From Ancylostoma caninum (Eukaryota > Nematoda > Chromadorea > Rhabditida > Ancylostomatidae), in the NCBI GenBank assembly GCA_037903475.1, contig JBAJFG010000012.1, positions 186,001 through 250,000 of the forward strand: a stretch of DNA of 64,000 nt. The letters are read 5' to 3'. Position 1 is the stretch's first letter; every line of letters begins with the position of its first letter. The position numbers and the translations under genes are program-made. Positions 33,541 through 44,593 of the stretch are shown here, in pieces. The notes under the pieces were generated by a model. The model had not been told where the DNA came from, ran no database searches, and saw nothing but the letters and a program-made list of their open reading frames with translations.

Positions 33541-34745
33541 TAGGGTGGCCGCAAAATACCTGTGCACTAAAATTTTAATGCTGTAATTACGAAACCATCT
33601 ACAGAGAGCTCAAATTTCCGTAGAATTTTATTGATGACTCAGAATATCTTAAAAACTCAACAGACCTAAGCTGACTCTCATTGTCTTCATAGATGCTGCA
33701 CGTGATTCTCGCAGCTACTCTTCACTCATTTCGTTCCAGGCCTTTTTTGGGAGATTCTTCCAAGGAGTACAAATCTTCAGTGCGGATAGAACAGGTTTTC
33801 CTCTTCAACGGTGACTACAGAGGAAGTCCGCTGGTTTGAAATCCAGGCTGTACAGAGGTCATTTTCCATGCCTCACGATCTTAGGCGAACGTTCTCTACT
33901 CCAATCTTTAACAATTCTTGTCTCTTGCGCAGGAGCGGAGCCCTGTCGCAGGCCATGTCTGCTATTTCCGAAAAGTGCAACTCCCCCTCATTTAGAAACA
34001 TCCTGTAGGATTATTTCCTTGCGCAAATAACTGCAAGTTTTAGCATTGAAGTCCTCAAAAACTAAGGGAGCCTTGCTAGTGGATATTATATCACCCCACG
34101 GCGTCAAAGACCTGTTCTAGCAATAGCAACAGTTTTGCCTTTGAGTATGTCCAAGCAACAAATTCAATTGTGACGTTATCACTCTCGGCGTTTGCTACAT
34201 TGAAAAATTTCTCGCCAGCAAAGAGGAACGAGTGGTGGCGAGAATGAGGAAATCACTTCAGCATCTGCCTACACAAACTCTTCCTGTTCTCTCTCACATT
34301 AAGGTGTGGGTTTTTTGAGAATATTAAGGATAGATGTTCAGCTCCTCTCACACAATTTTTCTCGTGGGGTCTGCTGTCGATCCTGACCTCTGTCGTCATT
34401 TTGCACAAAGAACCTGCGGATGGCTCCGACCATATTCATTTCTTTGGGAGTGGCTGCAGAAGTAGAAGCATATGTAGCCTCTTTGTATCCATTGTTTCCA
34501 AGCTTTTCAGGGTATCTTTGATAGTTATTCGGTGCCGAGATAACGCTTTCACAATGTACTCCACAGAGCTTCAGTCTCGATAAGTTGAATATTTACATTG
34601 CTCATGACTTTGGAGGCAACCATCGCTTGAGATGAGTATTTATTGAAAATAACAGATAAGGAAGTAATAGTGAAAGGGGAAAAAGTGCGAAAAAATTTGG
34701 GAATCCCGCAGAATTGGGAGTGCACGGTAATTTTCGACCACCCTG
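33541..34745 (-). pseudogene. Degenerate Tc1/mariner-superfamily transposon with transposase remnant
   Basis: The ends tagggtggccgcaaaatacc and ggtaattttcgaccaccctg are imperfect inverse copies flanked by TA, with 1205 bp between. The minus strand keeps pieces of a DDE transposase in order: SFLFAGEKFFNV (about 34190-34235, like the family's LFTDEK block), QGSAPAQETRIVKDW (about 33901-33950, like QDSAPAH), YSLDFKPADF (about 33820-33853, like SPDLNPLDY) and TPWKNLPKKAW (about 33735-33770). Several stops and altered catalytic residues show it is dead. Confidence 0.8.
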
Positions 34746-37700
34746 TAGTACTCAAATAGTTTTTTTTCTGAGTTGTGTGGAGGATAAGCAATCCAGAAAC
34801 AATATCGCATGTAACCTAGGTCCAAAGATGTACATAGTATGTTATTTGGAAAAATGATCCGCTTCAATAAAAAAGTAGCCGGAAACGTCCATAGCGCGCA
34901 GGACTGAGATTTATTCAACCATTTTACTACGACGCGAAACATTTCTGTAATTTACACTCACCCCAAGATGTGTAAGTTATGTATTCGCTTACATTACCAT
35001 TTGTTCACAAAACGGTACTCTTTCTCCTATTTTTCCGCGCTGGTTGGTGAAAATTTCAACGTCCAAAAATAGAAATTTTTGTCTGCAGTGTTGGCATCAT
35101 TCCTCATGAAAAATTGATTGACATTGTTTTTACTACGTCTATTTATCTCAAACCACGTCATTTCACTTCACTTTAGTGGAAGTTTATTATCCATGCATAA
35201 GGCAAAACGATATAAATTGTCCTGATGAATAAGACTGAGCAAACAGCGTGGACTTCCATTTATGGATATATTTAGTTACTTATTTATTTAGTTGTCGCAG
35301 CAAGTCTATAAGTCATTAGCAGCTGCGTAAGATTACCTAAGCCTAGTAATTCAATGGCTTAAAACAGACCAATGGGTGCTAATTCACCTACTTGTAACAA
35401 TATTAAACGCTAGTACGTGCCAAAAGCGAGGAGACTGTACTCTCAATTCTCAATAATTATAATATTTCGCAGAAATATATGTATAATTTCACTTATATTA
35501 AATTTTGGAGAAACCCAGCTCTGGTGTGATAGGCAAATGCGTTATCTGTGACTTGATTAGAGACGGCATCCCACCCCACCATCAATTCTGGGATTTTGAA
35601 ACCAGAAGAATCCTCAGGTGACGCTGATCCCAGCGGTGTGAACATTTCATTACAAAAATGCCGAATAATTCCTCCAGAACGTATTCTTTTTTGAGAGATG
35701 AAGGTGGCCTCCGCGACAACTACCACAAGTAGTTGCAGTTGGGCGGCGCAAACGATCGATATCACTGCTGCCATGGCGGGCCACAACTTTGCAATTCTTT
35801 GTGGTAGTTGTCGCAACGCGCATTTCAAACTCTCCAAAAATAAGGGGCTCGGAAAGGGAGTTTTGGCTGTTCTATGAGGTAATACTATGTACATCATTGT
35901 GATCAGCGTCGTCTGAAGACTTCACTTTTCTGACGTCAAAATCTCAAAACATATCCTGAGATGAGACATTGCCTTTAGATAACTAGTCTATCGCCTCCAC
36001 GCAAGATCCTCGTCCATGCTTTCAATGTATGGGGTGCAGTGGATCCTCGAAAAAAGAAACAATCCCCGAATCTTCACGACCGCTCTTATGACGCTCTCTC
36101 CACGGCCCTCCTATCCATTAACAATGTCCCGAGCACATATTTACCACTTATTTTAACAGTCACATGCAAGCCGCAAGTGTAGTGGGTTGTTATTGTTTTT
36201 GGTTGAGGACTCAGCGCAAGGATCGCTGTTCTTGCAGCACACGACCCGCCCTACCACGCCACATTTCCGAGCCCTCTGCAGCTTGACGTCGTTTAATTCT
36301 TGCAGCGCTGTTTTTATGGGGATCTGTTCTGCAGAATGCAAGAACACGTCATGCTTCGGGGAAATTTCATTTCTGGGACTGGAAAATCAGCTATTCAGAA
36401 GATCTTTGGGGATCTTACCATTATAATTGTCAACAATTTTATATGAATGGGATAGAAAAATTATCGTATAGATGCATACTCATTGTGTGGCGCATCGCCG
36501 TTCTTATTTAGATACGATAAACATAGTTTGCAGAAGGGCGTCAATCGTTATTGCACACCAGGGAGCGAAGCCGCATCGCACCACGAACGTGCCGCGTCAG
36601 ACCAGCTAACCACTGTGGTTCTCGGACGCGATCATAGTTGCTGCTAGTTCTATAAACAGACATAAAGGAACTATCAGTAGAGATAAATAGAAGCAGCGGT
36701 CTTGATCTCACTAGAGAAGCACGACTCTTAGCTGATCTGCCGCACCGCCTAGGTGATGCGGTGCGACAGACCAGCCGTTTTCAGTCGTGCCATAGCGATT
36801 GATACACCGTGTAGATGCTTGATCTTCCAGAATCTTCTAGAACTATGCTAAAGAGATTGTTTCATACACTGATCAAGACTGTCACCGGTTGATTTTTATA
36901 GTTAAGACCGAATAATGCATTAGATATCTATCGATTTATTCGAAATCCGAAAATTCGATTTTGATGATTGAATAATCAAATCAATTGAGTGATTTGATTT
37001 TTAAAGCATATTGATTTTAGCTATTTCATAACTGATTTCACAGCGCTGGTTGGAAATTTTGTATCAATTTTGAAGCTGGAAGCCCTAAAAGCTGCAAAAA
37101 GGTTCAATAAGGATTGCTGCTCAATTTTGAGGAGGAAAACGACCACGTTGCTTTTGAAGGACCAGTATTTTATTAGTCGTAGTCTGACGTTTTTTATGTG
37201 CTAGTTGTCACGGAACTGCTTGAAAATATCAATTTCTGCTTGCAGAAACATTTCTGCCTTACTTCCAGTGATTTTGGACGGTCGCATAAGTTAAATTTCA
37301 CTTTTTCCGCCGATCAAATAACTGATAAATGCTCCAGATTGCCGAAGCTTACGTAGTTACTCTCTTCTATTCCTCTTACTTGTGCAGTGATTCATCTCAG
37401 TACCAAGTGCATACTTTTATGAAGCGCAGTAGCGAGTAAGCACAGTCACTCACTAATAAGCTGTACTTACAGAGCCATTTCTTTTTCATAGGAACAATTT
37501 TTACTCACATTTATTCCTCAAACTTGAAAAATTTATGTGAAATGAATTCTGTTCCGGGGTCCTACTCATTAAGCAATCTGTAATTTCTAGTCTAAAAGTG
37601 CCACAAGAATTTTAACTACTGCAATTTGCCTCTCTGTCAATTTTTATCTTTTTCTTGATGCACTAGTTTTGTCTCCTTGCAACATTTTCCGGATATTTTA

Positions 37701-38082
37701 TTTTAACTATTTTCTTCATGAAGTAATTCCTGCACTATTTTTATTTTTTCCATGCCACCTCTTGTCCTGATCTCACCAGATTCGAACTCTGCTCGCCATC
37801 ATTTTTGCAGCATTCGACATGTGTCATTGTTTCCTGAACACATGAATGCTGTGAGAGTGATGTGTGAGCTTCAAGAAATGACGCACATCCGCTCGAATCT
37901 TTGTTGATTTTGAGCTTCAAACTCCACATCCTCGTCCCACGTTCTTTTAGGGCTTAGCGAACGATTGCATGACTGCAGTATCCATATGTGTCCAGTAGAT
38001 TTGAATTTCAAGTGTCCGGAAATTATGGCACTTGGTTGTAATCCCAGACAACTTGGAGCCAATGCTAACTCTGATAACTGCG

Positions 38083-38310
38083 TAACACGAACGCAGCCCA
38101 AACGGCGTAATGGTTCGGTTAGAAACGCTAGCAGCAACGGTTCCCATTTGCTGCCATCCTCCCCTTGATTGCTGCCGTCTTTCAGGAATTGCTACCAAAG
38201 GGGCGACAGCTTGAGCAGCAATCAAGGATGGCAGCAACCGGCGCTGCTAGCGTTTCTAACCGAACCATTACGCCGTTCGGGCTGCGTTCGTGCTGCACCG
38301 TTACCACAGA
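38083..38310. repeat. Foldback element with ~75-bp arms
   Basis: The left arm contains ggcgtaatggttcggttaga then aacgctagcagc; the right arm contains gctgctagcgtt then tctaaccgaaccattacgcc. An inner pair, ttgctgccatcc and ggatggcagcaa, extends the stem. Confidence 0.75.
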
Positions 38311-38370
38311 AGTTAACTTATCTCTGCACTTATCAAGGAAAGGTTTTTTTCGTTCATGGCTCCTAGAAGC

Positions 38371-38770
38371 TCTTTACAAGAGAGGTGCAAGAGGCACGGC
38401 TCGCAGATCGGAGTGAAATCTATCTGGCTTGATTCTTTGTTTGAGTAGGTGCTACACTATGTATTTCACTATCGCCCTCGGCTTCAAAAAATAGAAATCC
38501 CACCACATCACCACTACATATATGCGTTCCTTCCCTCATCAACGACGGGGTGGCTGGGCGGGGAGGATGCTACACTGTAAGGCAGAGGACCGAGGGTTTA
38601 AACCCGTCATAAGCATCCGTTTTGCATTCTTTTTTTTTTGATGGGATTTCTATTTTTTGGAACCTAGGGTGGTAATGCCATACATGGTGTAGCACCTATT
38701 CAAACAAAGATCAGAGCCAGATAAGCTTCATTCCGATCTGCGAGCCGGCCTTTTACACCCCTCTTGTTAG
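38371..38770. repeat. Foldback element with ~120-bp arms
   Basis: The left arm carries gctcgcagatcgga, gtaggtgctacac and aaaaaatagaaatccc; the right arm carries their inverses gggatttctatttttt, gtgtagcaccta and tccgatctgcgagc. Between the arms, ggcagaggaccgag then ggtttaaaccc resembles a tRNA-type B box, suggesting a nested tRNA-derived repeat. Confidence 0.7.
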
Positions 38771-39403
38771 TCGTACTATACAATTGTGAGATTGTGTTTC
38801 CCTTTTGTGAGCGCACCTGGATGGTGCAGAAATGAATAAGCAAGAACTTTTGGAATATTCCATTTTCAAATAATGTTGAAAATTCTGGAAAGCATCTATC
38901 AATTTTTGGTGGAATTGGTTTTATTTTGTGTGAATTTCATAGTTTCTCCAATTGCCGAACCAATTTCCAGAACAGTACTCATTTGGTAGCGGTATCCTTC
39001 ACATGCTTTAGCTCCACTATGTAAGCGGAACCGGCAAGGCAATCGAGTTTGGCTTTTTACCTTTCTATCTATAAGGATAGTGTATTCATGGTTCAGGGCA
39101 GTGTATTGGAATATGCGACAAATAAAATTTATTCTTTCAATCTTCCATATTCGCCAGCATAGTTCTGTGTACTTTGGCTCCGAACAAGTGGGCGAGATGG
39201 TCAAAAAGTGCCGTCGATTTTTCCGGCTCGATGCCATTTCACGCCGCCTATTCACACCACAGCTCTTCCGAAATTTTGTTATTTCGTGCCAGGTATTAAC
39301 TGTAGTTCTTTTCTCTTTTTTTTCTCACAGAAATTGCATACTGGCATTCTTATACTTTACTTTGAAGCGAATCTTGTAACATCACTGCACTATTGGGTTT
39401 CTA

Positions 39404-40339
39404 CAGGGTGCGGCAAAAGTATTGACCGCCTTTGGTGACACATAATTTATATAGAAAATCGAGATTGGTTGGAAGATCAAATGTGACCGTTCTGCTGCCT
39501 AGAATCCTGAGAACAATGTAAAACTAAGACACACATGTATTCAATCCATTTTATCCCCACATATGCCAATCGTCCACAGACAAGACGGAAGAAGGCTTCG
39601 CTACTGCGATGCAAGTAGTCATCTTTGACCTGATCCAGAGTTTTTTCTGAGAAGTTTTTGTGGAGTATGAACAGTGCTATCAAATAGCATATGTTAAGCC
39701 TTCCACAAACCCGAGAATGAAAAGTACTAGCTGCTCCTGTCTGTGCCATGATTTAACTTTGTTTCCGTATTTGTTAACGGCGCAGAGGAGCTTCATATCA
39801 TTTTCTTTGGTTCTAGCGCTAAAATCACCGCATGACCGAGAAAAGATATAGGGCAGGAGCGCACTTCCCGTACGATCAATTACATGTTAGAAGTGGGTTG
39901 TTCCTTTTCTAAGAAGATTTTTCTCTAGCTTACAACGTAAAAACATCGAAGGGGTTTTGCACAAAAAATCATTCGTGAGCTCTCCAGTTTCAAATTAGCG
40001 ACCACCGTACTCCTCCTGTTTCGAACAGTTGGGTTGTACCACACAGGCGCTTTGAAGGAACAAGTATGTGGTACACCGCATCAGAGTGTGGGCTTGCGTG
40101 GATTGTTTGAAAGAAGCAGAGAATGATATCGACGACGGTCCCTATGGCGCATCACTTACGTCTTCCCTTGTGTTTTCCTTGGAGCTGTTCTCAAGAATGG
40201 AGATAAAATTGACTGGACATAGTCTCATATTGTTCGCCGTATTGTTTTCTGTATGCTGTGAAGAAACTCGTCACATCTATGCCAAATACTGAGGTTCTCA
40301 CGAGCCCTTTCAAGCGGACAACACTTTTGCCGCACCCTG
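39404..40339. mobile_element. Tc1/mariner-like element with cagggtgcggcaaaagt ends
   Basis: Perfect 17-bp inverse termini (39404-39420 and 40323-40339) are flanked by TA duplications. The 936-bp span suits a degenerate or deleted Tc1/mariner-like element, but no catalytic motif could be read on either strand. Confidence 0.75.
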
Positions 40340-40944
40340 TAATAGTTAATTGTAGCTTCTTCAATGATGTTTTTTCGTTTGGTCACGCGGAATGAATTCC
40401 ATACATCCATCCATTTTTCTATTCTTCTTTCGTCACTTGTCAGTTTTTTTCTCCTTACGTGGTACGAGCGCACTCTCGAGAGCTTATGTGGATAAATTGT
40501 ACCTTTCAAGAATGTAACTGTCTTTCACGCAAGAAAGTTCATTAGACATTAATCTGTAAGAGTAATAAAGTTCACGAGATGTTAATTTGTATCAGCGCAA
40601 AATATTAGCTGATTCATTATCGCAGTGCACCCCTTGAACTGAGCTGGGGACACTTGCGTTATGACGTCTTTGTTCGGGAAATCTTCGATTTTGCTCAAAT
40701 CTGTTACTTCCGAGTCCATGAGCTCATCCTTGTTTTCGCCTTGTGATAATTAAGGTTTTTTGGTCCTAGTAATGCTTTAATCTCTAATATTTTTTATGTC
40801 TCTTGAGCATGACATTTCTTATTTTTCTTACGATGTTGTCGTTATTTTATTATAGTATAACACTGCTGTCATTTGATTAGATTTCTTATCAAGAACGTGT
40901 TCTGTATGAGTACTACATAAATCATTTCTAGTTCTTTTCTTCAG

Positions 40945-41619
40945 TAAATGAGAAGGAGGTCAACTTTGTGAGCACACACGATGGTAACTACTATCTACTG
41001 TCTAATTTACAAATTTAGCCCTGAAAATGTTTTAGAACCAGGAATAGACCGTTTGTGCAACTTCTTCAGAGCCGTTGAGGTGTTCGAACCTATTGCGCTC
41101 GTAAGTAGCATAAAATGTGCTGTGATTTGAGTAATTTTCTAACCTGAATTACCATAAACTCGCTATGAGCAAGTTTCTGGATTGTGCTGTTTCCCCAAGA
41201 GAAACTGGAGTTCACTTAGATGGGAATTTTTTTTTGGCTCATTAGTGAGTGTGTCTCTGATCTAGTGTTACTTTCTTGGGAAAATCAGTGGTATTACGAA
41301 CTCTAACCAACAATGACCACTATTTTCAAAGTGTACAAGAATGCAGGGACGAAATGCTCCCGATCCATGCCAGATGGTAACTTTTTCCTTCCAAGGGAGT
41401 GAAAGTGATGTCTAGTAAGATCCTAACATAGTTGTTGAGGTGTTTATAAGTCGAATCAAAATGATGATTTCATTGCCTCTTCTATTTTTATTCCCATGCA
41501 TTGAATGTTAATTTCTGATCATTCAAACTTTAATTACGTTTAAAATAGCTTTGCAGTTTGAAGTTATGGCTCTTTCGGATTCTTCTTCGGCAGAGAGCAG
41601 ACCTTTCTCTTTCCCCATG
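40945..41619 (+). CDS. Candidate gene fragment: three phase-compatible small exons
   Basis: Candidate exons are 40945-40983 (after ttcttttcttcag, donor gtaact), 41036-41100 (after gttttag, donor gtaagt) and 41557-41619 (after tttgcag, donor gtttgt). They join in one frame with introns of 52 and 456 bp, and the peptide contains NEKEVNFVSTHD, RLCNFFRAVEVFEPIAL and MALSDSSSAESRPFSFPM. The composition looks protein-like and the small first intron is typical of nematodes. I recognise no family and found no convincing flanking exons, so it could be part of a gene with long introns, or chance. Confidence 0.35.
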
Positions 41620-42277
41620 GTTTGTGCAATCGCCTACGTAATTATCATTCAGAACACTAGTTTTCCTCTAATATATCCTTCAGCTAACGTTAATGCTAAT
41701 ACATGGTGTTGCACCTCTAATTTGGAGATCAAAGCCTTTTTTTCTCGCGACCCTGATTTTCCCTCTAACAGTCTTAATGCTAACCTAAATAATGCATCTG
41801 ATTTGCGGATTCTCCCGTATTTTTTCCTGCAAATCCTCCTGATTATTAAAGTGACAACTATGCAGACGCCCCTCTTTGCATTACTTATTTAGTGTTTACG
41901 TTGCAACTATGCAGTTTAACGCCGATTGTCCTTGTTTTTCTTCGAACAAGCACCACTCAACCCGCCCTCTTTACTTCTAAGTCATCTGCGCTTCACTCGA
42001 GGTGGTGACTTTTGGGAGATTGATTCCCTGAAAAAAAAAAGAAAAGAAAGATTCTGAGAAAAAAAAACTCACTTATGAATAGTTGTTGATCCCTCTCCCA
42101 GTGTTATTAACCAAGGATCTCGCGAATCTAACAGCCACGAAATTAATGAATAGTGAACACGTTTTCCATAGAGAAATGTTATCTTCGGATTCAATATTTT
42201 TCCTATTCAAAGCCCTGGAATATTTATAGTATTTGATGTTAGACACCTACGTCATTCGGGTTGCTAGCTGGAATTTT

Positions 42278-42544
42278 TTACTCTCGAAGGTCTGATGTTT
42301 CGCCAGCGAGGTCTCCTTCAGAGGCAAAAATAATATAGTTTTTTCTAGTATTTCTGAGTTTCGTCCAGTCGTTAGTGGAAGTGCTGCATGCTTCCAAGAA
42401 ATACTCATAAGCCTCTCTAGCGGAATGTGGAAATTCAAGTGGAGCGGCAGTTTCTTCCAAAAGTTGCAGATTATTGCGGTTCCAAAATGACGTTCTTTTA
42501 TGGCAATGGCTTAACCGCGGATTAGAACATGAAGTGGGGTCCTC
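42278..42544 (-). pseudogene. Unidentified minus-strand coding-like fragment
   Basis: The frame stays open for 89 codons without an ATG near its beginning. It includes DPTSCSNPRLSHCHKRTSFW, NRNNLQLLEETAAPLEFPHS and AREAYEYFLEACS, then a stop. The composition is more protein-like than other frames here. It may be a single exon or a decayed mobile-element protein; no family is recognised. Confidence 0.25.
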
Positions 42545-43589
42545 AGTAACTCATTTGCTCCGTGACATGTCTTTACTGCAGTTCTAAGGAATCGTAAGAA
42601 CTAGGAGGAGTTGTGTTCTGCAGTGGCTAAACACAAGTAAGCATATTAAAACTATCTCTCCTAAACGAATTCTGATACACTGTACAACACGCAGGGTTTT
42701 TTTTTGTACTAAATATTTTTGCTATTACATTTTTCTACATTTTATAAAACAAGTTCGCCTTGTCTCCATCTCAGCTTTATGCAGAAGCTTTCACGTGCTT
42801 CAGCTCTCTCTGCAGACCACGCACCTTACCTGTGGTGACTAAACACGCTGCCTTCGGTCTCGATTCCGGGCCAGCCGGCCGGCATCACGAAAAACCCCGG
42901 CTGTGACGGCAATCAGCGGTTTTATGCGTGTTGTAAGATGGATATCGGCGCACGTGAACTCGCTCCCTTGTGCTCCCTTTCCGCTATGAATGAACTGTTC
43001 TTTTCATCTATTTATTTGAGTACATATGAACTATTCCATAGAAAAAGCAGGTAACCAGTTATTAGGAGGAAGTTATGGTACACCAAAAGATGCAAAAGAA
43101 GAACTTGATAGTCGGAAAATTATGGCTGACCGAAGAGAATAGGAAGCTGAAATAGTTTAAAAATAGTTTAACATATTGAAACCATGTAGACGAACATGAA
43201 CATCTCTGGCATGTACGTGAACGGGTGCTCAATTCATTTTCTAATTGATATATTTTTGGTACAAGGAAAATTGGTAATTTTAAAGTGGGTTTCCCAATTT
43301 TCAAAATATATTCCTTTGTTCTAGTGTTTTTCCATGCGCGTGCTTGATAAATCCATAGGGACAAAGCCACGTCCTTGGGTAAGCATTATTACCTGCGCTT
43401 TTGTGGGTTGTCGACAAAACCACGTACCTGCTCTTTTTCTTCTTATCCTATTCATTGTCCTGAGAGTGTGCTATGTTAGTTAATGCCATATGTAGTCCTT
43501 ATGTAATAGGGAACGTGTACGGAAAATTACGTATTTTCTATCTTTAGCGTAGACAGAGTGATATATGGACGGGGTTCCGGAATGGATTC

Positions 43590-44060
43590 GACTACACTGA
43601 TGTTCATTGGTGATACATTTGGCGGGAGAATGGGTCAAGATTCTGTTTGGCAGAACAAAAGGCACGAGAATCTGTTGGCGATACATTTTACGGGTTAGCG
43701 AGATAAGATAGCCATTAAAGTTCATTTCATTCTTAGTTGGAGGGTTAGCCATCGACGGTTTCGATCCGGATGGCTCAGCTGGTAGGGCAGCGGACTCCTG
43801 GGATTGGTATCATGGCCCACTTCCTGATGATATCGAAATTTTTGCGCTATTGATAACCCTTTTGCTTGACGATAGAATAGGCATCGTTAGTGTGGCGATA
43901 CAATTGGCAAGGTTCTCATGGCGATACAATTAGAGAGGTTTGTTTGGCAATACCTTTGGCGGGACTTCTTGTTTGGCCATACATTTGTCGGACTTCGTTT
44001 GTCTGGCTAGTTGCCGAACCAGTCTTCGAAGTCGCCAAACATACCTCGCCAAATGCATCA
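43590..44060 (+). repeat. Degenerate repeat of a ggcgatacatttggcggg unit
   Basis: Variants of the unit recur at irregular spacing: ggtgatacatttggcggg near 43600, ggcgatacattttacggg near 43678, ggcgatacaattggcaa near 43892, ggcgatacaattagaga near 43920, ggcaatacctttggcggg near 43947, and inverse forms near 44030. This looks like a decayed tandem array. Confidence 0.55.
43757..43800 (+). repeat. tRNA-like promoter-box patch (SINE or tRNA relic)
   Basis: ggtttcgatccgg resembles a B box and is directly followed by atggctcagctggtagggc, which resembles a tRNA D-arm/A box. No cloverleaf can be completed, since the anticodon and acceptor stems do not pair. Confidence 0.35.
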
Positions 44061-44408
44061 CCATCGAACATCAGAGTAATTTCTATTACCAGGCAATTTC
44101 TTGCTCATGGTCGGCGAGGTCAGTTCAATTATTTGAGGTAATTTGAGATCCTAGTCCTCATGAGCCTGATAATAGTTTCTTTTCCAATTTCGACCCCTTC
44201 CAACATGAAATTTTGAAAATCAATAGTTTTTTTAGTAACAGGGATTGATCCATGGAAAAGCCAACATCGAGTTAGGGAGCCGAATTTCGGCAGTTTAGAT
44301 GACACGAAAACTTCAAACTTCTCTTCGCTGAGACTTCACACGAAGGATTCATTTGGGGTTGAGATTCTGAACGCAAATATCGTATCCATTTGTATCGTAA
44401 CGCCATTC

Positions 44409-44593
44409 TTGTAGGGTTACGGTGGGTAACTGCAGTTGTGGCATCTCATAGAATCCTCTCAAATTTTGCGTAGCCAGGTTATTCCTGAGGATCATAGCGA
44501 CTATGAACATAGTTTTATTTGCCAGCTCCGTTTCGTGGCCGAGACTAGCATTTTATTTCAATTTCTTACAGGTGCCAACCGTAACCCTACAAA
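44409..44593. repeat. Short inverted-repeat element
   Basis: ttgtagggttacggt (from 44410) and accgtaaccctacaa (to 44592) are inverse copies enclosing about 150 bp. The right arm contains a false splice acceptor with a short open frame. Confidence 0.6.

Larger units (their letters stand above)
34748..39401. other. Unassigned repeat-rich region
   Basis: It holds an inverted pair ccgcgacaactaccacaa/ttgtggtagttgtcgcaa (35710-35816), a family A copy (35890-35970), a short palindrome around ccgcacc/ggtgcgg (36740-36770), and fold-back elements at 38083-38310 and 38371-38770. Minus-strand frames at 35493-35897 and 38899-39255 have no recognisable domain. Confidence 0.5.
41620..44408. other. Unassigned region
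   Basis: It contains a minus-strand open stretch (42278-42544), a degenerate repeat of ggcgatacatttggcggg (43590-44060) with a tRNA-like patch (43757-43800), and AT-rich sequence with no other supported feature. Confidence 0.5.

Noticed and set aside
43757..43850. tRNA gene
   Set aside because: A-box and B-box-like words are present, but in reversed order and with no cloverleaf; only a relic.
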